Source of the DNA: Streptococcus chenjunshii
GTDB lineage: Bacteria; Bacillota; Bacilli; Lactobacillales; Streptococcaceae
DNA: 64,000 nt
Direction: 5' to 3'
Assembly (NCBI RefSeq): GCF_003086355.1
Contig: NZ_CP031733.1
Span: forward strand, 930,001-994,000
Numbering within the stretch: position 1 is the stretch's first letter; each line of letters opens with the position of its first letter. The notes beneath the pieces were generated by a model. It worked only from the letters and a program-made list of their open reading frames with translations. It ran no database searches and was not told where the DNA came from. Shown here in pieces: positions 18,591 to 25,786 of the stretch. Position numbers and translations under genes: made by a program.

Positions 18591-18755
18591 TGAACACGGC
18601 CTAAACGCTGTGAGAAAAAGAGACGCAATCGTTGGAAGCGTTAGCGACTGACGAGTGTGGCTGCTCTGTGAGTATAGCCTTCCCTTGAGTCTTTAGTGAC
18701 TCGGCGGTCAGGCTCCTATTTTCTCTTTGTGTTTTTCACGGCCTTTGTATCTTGG
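18591..18755 (+). repeat. Modular intergenic repeat, copy 3 (BOX-like)
   Basis: Starts TGAACACGGCCTAAACGCT and ends ACGGCCTTTGTATCTTG, with two middle hairpin modules: one around GTTGGAAGCGTTAGCGAC and one with GAGTCTTTAGTGACTC plus CGGTCAGGCTC, the latter shared with the copy at 7781. It ends 15 nt before the lipoprotein start codon. Confidence 0.65.
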
Positions 18756-18769
18756 TGTGTGGGGGTATC

Positions 18770-19270
18770 ATGAAAAAAGCATTGTATTTAATTTTAGGGT
18801 TAACTCTTTCTGTGTTGGCTTTCTCTGTTCTGACCGCTTGCGGCAGCAAAAAGACAGAATCGGTATCCTATCAGAAAATCAGTGAGGTTGATGATTCGCG
18901 GGAGACGCTTTATTTTAAAGAGGGAAGCGACGAGATGACCAAACAGGTCTCTGTCTACACAGTCACTTATCAGGGAATGGAAATTTCCGGTAAAGAGGAA
19001 GCACAGAATCTTTTTGAAAATGACGTTTACAGTGCTTATAAGGATCTGGACGGTGTTGACCTCAGCTTTGATTATACAGACAGTGAAGTGACCATGACAA
19101 TGGTTCTTGATTACGCTGAAGTCAATCTCAGTAAGCTGGCAGATGCTGATGAAAATCCTGAATTAAAAAAGGCTGATTACCTCAGTGTGGAGCAGACCAG
19201 TAAAAGTTTAGAAGAGAACGGCTATACAAAGGTAAAAGGGGATAACTTTCAGGAATTACAAAACAATTGA
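18770..19270 (+). CDS. Lipoprotein, YehR/DUF1307-like
   Basis: 166 residues. The signal peptide ends in the lipobox LTAC (Cys at about 24), so the mature protein is lipid-anchored outside the membrane. The rest is a small acidic domain that resembles the DUF1307/YehR family, whose role is unknown. ATG 18770 is preceded by a G-rich stretch directly after the intergenic repeat. Monocistronic, with a promoter and terminator of its own. Confidence 0.75.
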   Translation: MKKALYLILGLTLSVLAFSVLTACGSKKTESVSYQKISEVDDSRETLYFKEGSDEMTKQVSVYTVTYQGMEISGKEEAQNLFENDVYSAYKDLDGVDLSFDYTDSEVTMTMVLDYAEVNLSKLADADENPELKKADYLSVEQTSKSLEENGYTKVKGDNFQELQNN

Positions 19271-19276
19271 TATACA

Positions 19277-19303
19277 GGCTGGGCTGTTTCTGCTCGGCTT
19301 TTT
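19277..19303 (+). terminator. Terminator after lipoprotein gene
   Basis: GCTGGGC and GCTCGGC pair with two G-T wobbles, followed by five Ts. Confidence 0.5.
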
Positions 19304-19330
19304 ACATTTTTATGACGGATAGTTTTTGGC

Positions 19331-19359
19331 TTGATTTTTGGCTTTTTGCTTGCTATACT
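19331..19359 (+). promoter_or_regulatory. Promoter for metalloprotease gene
   Basis: TTGATT, 17-nt spacer, TATACT; AAGGAGGGG ribosome-binding site about 45 nt downstream. Confidence 0.65.
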
Positions 19360-19412
19360 AAGGTTCAGGTTTTAGGATTTTTGATCTTTCAATAAAGAAA
19401 TAAGGAGGGGTC

Positions 19413-20129
19413 ATGAAAAATCTTTTTAAAATGGTCTTTTTTCTTCCGAGATTGATTTTTCGGATAATTTGGCATTTGTTCTGGGGACTGGTCAAGACAG
19501 CTCTTGTTATCGCCATTATCCTCTTTGCTTTAGCCTATTATGCTAACCACAGCGGTTCAGATATCGCACAGAGTTTTTCGGGCATGATGGACAATGTAGC
19601 GGCTTTTTTCGCTGACAGCAAGAGCGATGACCTTCAAAATAAGCTGGCCAATCTCACAACAGATGATTTCACCTATTACAGCGGTGCCCGCTGGACGCAG
19701 AATTCAGCTACTGTTTACATTGAGACCGATGTTCCTGCTTTGGTCAGTGCCTATGAAGCTGCGCTTGCTAACTGGAATGCAACCGGTGCTTTCACTTTTA
19801 CGATTGTGACAGACCCTGAGACAGCAGATATTATTGCTACAGATTATTCAGACAGCAGCAGTCAGGCTGCGGGGGTTGCTGAGACAGAGGTCAATGCAGT
19901 AACCAACCATATTAATCACGTTGATGTTAAATTAAATACCTATTATCTTTTGAACGACAGCTACGGCTATACGATGGAACGGATTACCCATACGGCCGAG
20001 CATGAGCTGGGACATGCTATCGGTCTGGACCACGATGACCATCAAACTTCTGTTATGCAGTCATCGGGCTCCTATTACGGTATTCAGGAAGCGGATATTT
20101 TAGCTGTGCAGCAGCTGTATGCAGACTGA
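19413..20129 (+). CDS. Membrane-anchored matrixin-like metalloprotease
   Basis: 238 residues. One membrane segment (about 20-45) leaves the rest outside the cell. The zinc site is HELGHAIGLDHDDH, matching HExxHxxGxxH of M10 metzincins, and the Met-turn follows at SVMQSSG. Residues 85-190 resemble the matrixin fold with a self-assembly of beta strands (WTQNSATVYIETD, ADIIATDYSD). No pro-peptide with a cysteine switch is obvious. Likely a cell-surface protease; the substrate is unknown. Monocistronic, with a strong terminator downstream. Confidence 0.82.
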   Translation: MKNLFKMVFFLPRLIFRIIWHLFWGLVKTALVIAIILFALAYYANHSGSDIAQSFSGMMDNVAAFFADSKSDDLQNKLANLTTDDFTYYSGARWTQNSATVYIETDVPALVSAYEAALANWNATGAFTFTIVTDPETADIIATDYSDSSSQAAGVAETEVNAVTNHINHVDVKLNTYYLLNDSYGYTMERITHTAEHELGHAIGLDHDDHQTSVMQSSGSYYGIQEADILAVQQLYAD

Positions 20130-20166
20130 CCGCAAAGAGGCTGTCCGTTGAAAAGCTAAACTTTTT

Positions 20167-20200
20167 GCAGCTGAGCAGATTATACTCAGCTGCTTTTTTA
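20167..20200 (+). terminator. Terminator after metalloprotease gene
   Basis: GCAGCTGAG/CTCAGCTGC, perfect 9-bp stem, then a T6 tract. Confidence 0.85.
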
Positions 20201-20226
20201 TTTTTCAATTAAAGGTTTCACTGCTC

Positions 20227-20255
20227 TTGATTTTAAAACAAACTTATGCTAAAGT
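20227..20255 (+). promoter_or_regulatory. Promoter for LXG toxin module
   Basis: TTGATT, 17-nt spacer, TAAAGT, about 30 nt before the first gene of the module. Confidence 0.55.
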
Positions 20256-20285
20256 AAACTTAAATTTATCTTAAATGAGGTTTTC

Positions 20286-20567
20286 ATGAGCACAGCCATT
20301 AAAAGCAGTTCTGACAGCGCCCAAGTGCATGCCACAGCCTTCCAAAATGCCACCAGCTCGCTGGGGTCACTGCAGCAGTCCAGCAAGGATGAGCAGACCA
20401 CTGTTACAGGCAACAGCCTTGCCCACCAAGCTATTGACAAAATCTTGACGGCAGCCCTTGATCTCAGCACTGTTATGGCAGATCTGTCAGCCAATATCAA
20501 CAGTGCCGCCGCAGAGTTTGAAGCGGCCGATCAGGCCGCCGCCCAAATGATCAGTAAGAAAGGATAA
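20286..20567 (+). CDS. Small helical T7SS partner (TIGR04197/DUF3130, Lap1-like)
   Basis: 93-residue, all-helical, Ser/Ala-rich protein of the WXG100-like size class. It fits the TIGR04197 (SACOL2603)/DUF3130 family, encoded just upstream of LXG toxins. In characterised systems these Lap1 proteins bind the LXG domain and carry part of the type VII secretion signal. It lies first in the module, 4 nt before the next gene. Confidence 0.8.
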   Translation: MSTAIKSSSDSAQVHATAFQNATSSLGSLQQSSKDEQTTVTGNSLAHQAIDKILTAALDLSTVMADLSANINSAAAEFEAADQAAAQMISKKG

Positions 20568-20571
20568 GCTG

Positions 20572-21143
20572 ATGTTTCCCCTTCACACTCAAAGTCCCTA
20601 CCTCACACCTAAGAAAGACACCACCAAACGCCCCAGCGCTGCCGAGCTTAAGCGCTGGAATGAGATGATGGACAGGGAGCTGGCAGCTCTGGGTAAGCGG
20701 ATAAGGGAACACAATTACAACCAAACTTCCCCAAAAGAAGAAAAACAGGCCTCTTCCCAGTCTAGTGACCAGGAAAAAGCCCCGCTGACCCGAGCGCAAA
20801 AGCAGTTAGCTTGTCAGGAGCGCCTGGCTGAACTGAAAAAAGAAGAGAGCACGCTTGAGAATCAGGAAATGGCCATTCAGCGCCAAAAGACAGCGCTAGA
20901 AAGCCAAGACGACTGGTTTGAAGATTACAGCAGACAGCTGACTCTCCTGACAGCAGAGCTGGAGGGAGCCATGCCGTTTTTTCTTACGGTCTGACAGAGG
21001 ACTGGAGCGGCCAGAAGAGGCGCTTAAGAGATGCCTTTGAAGAGGACAGAGAGCGCCTGCTGAAAGAGAGGACGCAAGCAGAGGAAGCCCTGGAAGCTGT
21101 TAAGAAAGAACGCCGCCGTATCCTGAGGACCGGGGAGGTTTAA
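20572..21143 (+). pseudogene. Second T7SS partner (DUF3958, Lap2-like) with a frameshift
   Basis: The first frame (20572-20994, 140 residues) is a charged coiled coil that stops shortly after EGAMPFFLTV. In the -1 frame the coiled coil continues without a stop (SYGLTEDWSGQKRRLRDAF and on to RRRILRTGEV) and ends at 21143, one base before the toxin start. Joined, the protein would be about 190 residues, the normal DUF3958 length. The break is in a T6 run (20977-20982). Either a real indel, a sequencing error in a homopolymer, or slippage; see findings. Confidence 0.75.
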
Positions 21144-22946
21144 ATGAGTATTGACATGTATTTAGGGTCTTCACAGATGCAGGCCGCAAGCACAGAGGCC
21201 ACCGTTGAGCAAGCCATGGCTGGCTTGGATCAGCTGGACAGTGCCGTCAGCGGTTTTTTAGACAGCGGTTCTGAGCTGAAAGGCCAGACTTATGATTCCG
21301 CCCGAGCCTACGTTCAGGCGGTTATCCAGCCCTTGAAAGAGGGGACCCGTCTTTACTTGGAGGCGGTCAGGGACAGTGTCAGCCGCTTTCCTGAAGCCTA
21401 TCAGGAAGAGGTCGGTCCGGAAGATCTGAGGCAGTCAGACCTGGAAGACCAGATAGCTCAGTGTGATGCCGTCATAAAAACAGGACAGGAACTGCTGGCT
21501 GATATGCAGGCCCATCCTGTAGGGCAGAAACATGAACAGCGGATTTCTGCTATGAAAGACAGTCTGTCTCTTGTCCAAGGTGCCAGACAGGAGCTGCAGG
21601 ACAAGCTGGATAAACTATTGGCTTTTAATGCACGGTCACCGCAGATTTTTGACGGATTAGCGGAGTTGGAACAGGCTCTGGCAACAGGTCGCTCTCAGAC
21701 AAAGGGTGCCTGGCAGGCAGACAGTCAGACCTTTGTGATTCCCAGCGATCTCGGCTGGGCCAGAACCATAGACGATCTGAAGTTTGCCAAGGTTTATCAG
21801 GTGAGCCGTCCGGAGGGGATGTCCGATCAGGATTATCAGGTTTACCTGCGCACCTTGCATGAACAGGCCAAGGCCTTTGAGGCAGACGGGTGGACACAGG
21901 AGGCCGTACGGAAAGGCTATCTGTCTGCCGTTGCTGTGGGCTATGACAGCAGGCAGGACATTCCGCTGAGCCAGCAGCTGGCTGCTTTTTATGAAGAGGC
22001 TAGAACATTTGGGAGTGGGATTTTTCAAAAGATGTGGGGAATTGACCTCAAGAAAGCTGGAGAAAAGGCTGATAAGGCGCAGACTCTGCTGCAGATTGCC
22101 ATGAGTTACAGCGGTATGCCAGAAGATGATTTGGACGGTTCAGCAGAACAGACACAGGCAATCCTAGCTCATCTATCTAAGGACTTAGCTCCAGACGCTA
22201 GATTCTGGGACAGTTTTTCCAAGGCTGTACAGGTAGCCTATCCTGGGGATAACCTATCCAGTGCTGGTGGCAATGAGACCCTTAAGCGACAGGTTCACCA
22301 GTTTCGCTATGTGATTTCTGCCCAGCAAGCGCAATGGGTGAGGGATAACTATGCAGGCAGTACAGATGAAGAAAAACTAGCCGCTTATCTGTCTACTCTT
22401 GAGGAAGGGAACGGTGCCGGTCACTATAGTTTAGATGAATCATCACGGTTGCATAATAAAGGTATATGGAATGAACGCCAGAAGAGGCTCGTGTATCCTG
22501 ATGACTCATCAGCGAATTATAAAGTGACAGTTGGCTTTCATTCGGAGTTTATTATTGATGATAAAGGCAATTTTCTCAATGAAATTGATCCCGAGAAAGA
22601 AGTTGTAGATAATAAAAATGGTATTGTCAACGGTGCTAGTTTCAATTATGCGGAAGTTAATGATGATATTCATAAGCAATTGGATGTAAAAGCAGTAAGT
22701 CTATTTGATCCACAATTTAGAAAACTTGAAACTGCTGGTTATATTTCTCCAAATAATTTCACATCAGGCTTGCAAGATAGTTGGGAAGATTTCTGGTTTT
22801 CCATACGGGATAAAGGAGGAAATGGCAAATCTTGGGATGATAGTTACTGGAATAGTAACGGTATCTATAGTGAAGATGGTGTTAGTGCTCATGATAGGGT
22901 GGAAAAAGAATTAGAAGATCTGAGAAAAATCATTGAAAAAAGATAA
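21144..22946 (+). CDS. LXG-domain polymorphic toxin (type VII secretion substrate)
   Basis: 600 residues. It opens with MSIDMYLGSS, and residues about 1-200 form the helical LXG delivery domain. A middle linker region follows (about 200-380), and the C-terminal part (about 390-600) holds HQFRY, FHSEFIID and NYAEV motifs that recur in two toxin-tail fragments downstream. That tail resembles the DUF3114 group as I remember it; its activity is unknown. The 5' two-thirds is GC-richer than the tail, which fits exchange of tails by recombination. The gene after it encodes a lipoprotein, the likely immunity protein. Confidence 0.82.
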   Translation: MSIDMYLGSSQMQAASTEATVEQAMAGLDQLDSAVSGFLDSGSELKGQTYDSARAYVQAVIQPLKEGTRLYLEAVRDSVSRFPEAYQEEVGPEDLRQSDLEDQIAQCDAVIKTGQELLADMQAHPVGQKHEQRISAMKDSLSLVQGARQELQDKLDKLLAFNARSPQIFDGLAELEQALATGRSQTKGAWQADSQTFVIPSDLGWARTIDDLKFAKVYQVSRPEGMSDQDYQVYLRTLHEQAKAFEADGWTQEAVRKGYLSAVAVGYDSRQDIPLSQQLAAFYEEARTFGSGIFQKMWGIDLKKAGEKADKAQTLLQIAMSYSGMPEDDLDGSAEQTQAILAHLSKDLAPDARFWDSFSKAVQVAYPGDNLSSAGGNETLKRQVHQFRYVISAQQAQWVRDNYAGSTDEEKLAAYLSTLEEGNGAGHYSLDESSRLHNKGIWNERQKRLVYPDDSSANYKVTVGFHSEFIIDDKGNFLNEIDPEKEVVDNKNGIVNGASFNYAEVNDDIHKQLDVKAVSLFDPQFRKLETAGYISPNNFTSGLQDSWEDFWFSIRDKGGNGKSWDDSYWNSNGIYSEDGVSAHDRVEKELEDLRKIIEKR

Positions 22947-22993
22947 ATTTTTCTCAAATTGAAAAGTTTAAAAAGGGAAAGAGGTGGTGATAA

Positions 22994-23566
22994 ATGTGGG
23001 TTAAGAAAAATAAACTAATGATTATCCTTCTATTTTCGATACCTATTATAATGATACTTTCATCCTGTTCTTTATCGGAAAATAGGGCACAAAATTCCCG
23101 TTTGACAAAAATCGTAGAAGATCAGGTATATGTTGAAAAATCACCTAAAGGTAATAAGGTTTATAGTTTATTTACTAGTTCAGGGACATATATCTCTTAT
23201 GACGATAATGGCGCACAATATGCTACTCAAGATGATTTAAAAGAAGCAGAGATTGATAATGAAATGGGGATTTATCCCTACAGGGAATACGTTACAGGGA
23301 ATTACGAAAAGAAAGGGGATTTTTATAGAGTAACAATTAAATCAGTAGTGACCTTATATTCTAAGGATATAAAATCTTATCAAAAAGGAGAATACTCTGT
23401 CATGAAGAAAGAGAATCAGACGATAAGATTTACCATTGAAAAGGACAATACCGGTTATAAAGTTAACGATGTCTATTTTAATGCTAAAAAATCTAAGACG
23501 AATCTTCCACAGACTATAGAAGATTTTATTTCTCAATATGACTATAAACCTGAAAATTTAAATTGA
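22994..23566 (+). CDS. Lipoprotein, probable immunity protein for the LXG toxin
   Basis: 190 residues with a signal peptide ending in the lipobox LSSC (Cys at about 25). It matches no family I recognise. Its place directly behind the LXG toxin, high AT content and small size fit an immunity gene. Being anchored outside the membrane, it implies that the toxin acts at the cell surface or envelope; lipoprotein immunity is known for another T7SS toxin (TslA/TilA of S. aureus). GAGGTGG serves as ribosome-binding site. Confidence 0.65.
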   Translation: MWVKKNKLMIILLFSIPIIMILSSCSLSENRAQNSRLTKIVEDQVYVEKSPKGNKVYSLFTSSGTYISYDDNGAQYATQDDLKEAEIDNEMGIYPYREYVTGNYEKKGDFYRVTIKSVVTLYSKDIKSYQKGEYSVMKKENQTIRFTIEKDNTGYKVNDVYFNAKKSKTNLPQTIEDFISQYDYKPENLN

Positions 23567-23606
23567 ATAAAAATTATTTTAAATGAATTAATATTTTACC
23601 ACATGA

Positions 23607-24410
23607 ATGCTTTACAAGGTTCTGGGCACTGAGGTGGATGCCAATGGCTTCCTGCAGCTGACCAATATGAAGCTGACCGATACGGATCAAACAGGGAGCT
23701 ATAGGTTCACAAAAGCGATGGATGAGGCTTTAGTCTTTGATGACAAGTTTTCCAGCCTCGTTCAGGGGGCTTACCCCCAAGGGCTGCCCAGCAAGGCTAA
23801 AGCAGGGAGTGCCGACTATGTCAAAGCGCAGCAGACCCACCAGTTCCGTTACTATCTGGACAAGAAAAACAACGATGCTCTGCGTGCCACTTATCCCGAT
23901 GAGGCCAACGACTTGGAGCGAATCAAGCGATTCAATGCCGAGCACTCCTATAACAGCTTTGTGGGAGAGAAGGCCCGCTATCATAATAAATACCAGGGGA
24001 ATCCTGAGGATTATCCCACGCATATTGACCAATACGGCGAGAATTACAAGTATGTCAGTTCAGGCAGCGGTTTCCACACAGAGTTCATCATCGATAAGAA
24101 GGGCAGCCTAGTCAGTCAATGGAATGCCTATGAGTTTGACGAGAATGGGATTGTCAATTCCGACCCCAATAAGGTTTACACTAAGGAAGAACAATTACAG
24201 TTAGTGGACGGCAACAGCGTCAATTATGCGGAGAATTCGGATGGTACTTATCATGATAAGGTTGATGCTGATCCAGTATCTGAATATGATCCTAAAGTCA
24301 GAAAGGAAGTTGGGAAAGAGTGGAATAATCCGAGTACCAACTCGAAATCAAAAGATTATTTTGATGTAAAAGGTTCAGAAAATAGGGCAAATAAAAGATT
24401 AGGAGAGTAA
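23607..24410 (+). pseudogene. Orphan toxin tail, cassette 1 (no LXG domain)
   Basis: 267 codons whose second half aligns with the LXG toxin tail: THQFRYYL, FHTEFIIDKKG, NSVNYAE and DPVSEYDPKVRKEV match HQFRYVI, FHSEFIIDDKG, ASFNYAE and KAVSLFDPQFRKL. It lacks the LXG domain, and the first ATG (23607) has no ribosome-binding site, so it is probably a silent cassette that could replace the tail of the full toxin. An immunity-type lipoprotein gene follows after 3 nt. Confidence 0.7.
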
Positions 24411-24413
24411 GCT

Positions 24414-24893
24414 ATGAAACTTAATTGGAAAAAATGGATTAGTTTATGTGCTATCTCACTAATATTTCTTTTTGCATGTTCTGGTTTTAAAAGTTCAGAT
24501 AAACTGACAGTAAGTATGATTCACGATAGAGTTATTTTTGGAAAGACAACAGTAGGTGATCTAAAAGATATGTTTGGTAAAGAGACTAAGTATATTGGGT
24601 CTAATGAAGCTCAGGAAATATATCGCTATTGGAATAATTCCGAGGGTGGTCTTAATTATATGCTTGAAGATAATACTGATTATTGGGAAACACTTAGATT
24701 TGATAAAAAAGCAGATACTTTTAGCTATAAAGAGTTCGATGGTTGCTATGAATACAGTGGAGACAATCTAAGCGTAAAAAGCGTTTATTTCTTTGTAATT
24801 GATAGTAAGGTATATGATATAAAATTTAATGGCAGTATTACAGATGAATCCGTCGCTAAAAAAGATAAATACCTCCGCCAAATTTTAGATTAG
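24414..24893 (+). CDS. Lipoprotein, probable immunity protein of cassette 1
   Basis: 159 residues, signal peptide ending in the lipobox FAC (Cys about 20). The C-terminus (ITDESVAKKDKYLRQILD) is almost the same as that of the broken gene at 25155-25653, so the two are paralogues. The arrangement toxin tail then immunity is kept. AGGAG lies before the start. It may protect against a sibling strain that makes the matching toxin. Confidence 0.65.
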   Translation: MKLNWKKWISLCAISLIFLFACSGFKSSDKLTVSMIHDRVIFGKTTVGDLKDMFGKETKYIGSNEAQEIYRYWNNSEGGLNYMLEDNTDYWETLRFDKKADTFSYKEFDGCYEYSGDNLSVKSVYFFVIDSKVYDIKFNGSITDESVAKKDKYLRQILD

Positions 24894-24946
24894 GATAAGT
24901 GGCTCTGTTGTTTATCTGCAGGGCGCTTTTCTTGTATATTGTGGAG

Positions 24947-25151
24947 AGTGGACGGCAACAGTGTCAATTATGCGGAGAAAGGCGGAGGCTCCCATACCAA
25001 GATGGATTCCAACCCGGTTTCTAAATACGACCCCGAAGTTAGAAAAAAAGTGGGTAAAGAGTGGAATAATCCGTATCCCGATAAAAGTAGAGCTGACTAC
25101 TTTGATCGAGATAAATCTGAAGAAAAGGCCAATGAAAAATTAAAGAGGTAG
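24947..25151 (+). pseudogene. Orphan toxin tail, cassette 2 (last ~65 codons only)
   Basis: Begins with a 33-nt direct repeat of cassette 1 (24203-24235; one mismatch) encoding VDGNSVNYAE, then DSNPVSKYDPEVRKKVGKEW and a shared GKEWNNP segment. Only the tail end remains; upstream there is no homology, so it is the product of a recombination or deletion. Confidence 0.7.
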
Positions 25152-25154
25152 ATT

Positions 25155-25653
25155 ATGATGTTTAAAATAATTAAGCTATTGGCTATACTTTCTGTATCAG
25201 CTATTCTCGTTTCTTGCGGGCTGCTGAACCCTTCTGACAAATACGTAGGGTCAAGAAAATTAACAGTTACTAATATCCATGACAGTATTGTCCTTGGGGA
25301 AACAACTAAGGAAGATTTAGTGAATTGGTTTGGTAAACCAGATAAAAAGATTGAGGATTCTTCAAAAGCTGTTAATCTCTATAAAGAGGATAACGGGGAT
25401 AGCAACGAAGGAGGGAGCATGGATTTGTTAGATGAATACACTGATTTTTTTGAGACCGAAAAAATATGTTAAAGTATCTTATAGTGGTGGTTCTCGATAT
25501 GATATCTGTTATGAATATAATAGCGGCAGCCTTGGTGTTGAATATGTACGATTCTATATCAAAGATGATTTAGTTGATAACTATTATTTCGGCGACATCA
25601 CCGACGAATCTGTCGCCCAAAAAGATAAGTATTTGCGCCAGATTCTGGATTAA
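25155..25653 (+). pseudogene. Immunity lipoprotein of cassette 2, frameshifted
   Basis: The signal peptide has a lipobox VSC. The first frame stops at 25472 (FFETEKIC); the +1 frame carries on (KKYVKVSYSGG to DESVAQKDKYLRQILD) and ends at 25653. The break maps to an A6 run (25459-25464) and looks like one extra A. Restored, it would be about 165 residues and similar to the lipoprotein at 24414. Confidence 0.72.
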
Positions 25654-25714
25654 ATGCTGTTCGGCAGAAGGAGGTCTGCGTCTAATTACCTTACTTTTTT
25701 AAGTTTTTAACTGT

Positions 25715-25740
25715 CATCCTGGGTTAGGATGGTTTTTTTA
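25715..25740 (+). terminator. Terminator closing the toxin island
   Basis: CATCCT/AGGATG with a 5-nt loop, then G and seven Ts. Confidence 0.8.
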
Positions 25741-25752
25741 TTTAGTGAGAGT

Positions 25753-25780
25753 TTGAATAATGACAGGGATCTGATAAAAT
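25753..25780 (+). promoter_or_regulatory. Promoter for ABC-F gene
   Basis: TTGAAT, 16-nt spacer, TAAAAT, very close to ATG 25787; the transcript would have almost no leader. Confidence 0.45.
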
Positions 25781-25786
25781 AAAGGT

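Noticed and set aside
20960..21000. Programmed -1 frameshift in the DUF3958 gene.
   Set aside because: The heptamer is GTTTTTT in frame, which leaves a mismatch in the P site after slipping, and no downstream pseudoknot was seen; an indel is simpler.
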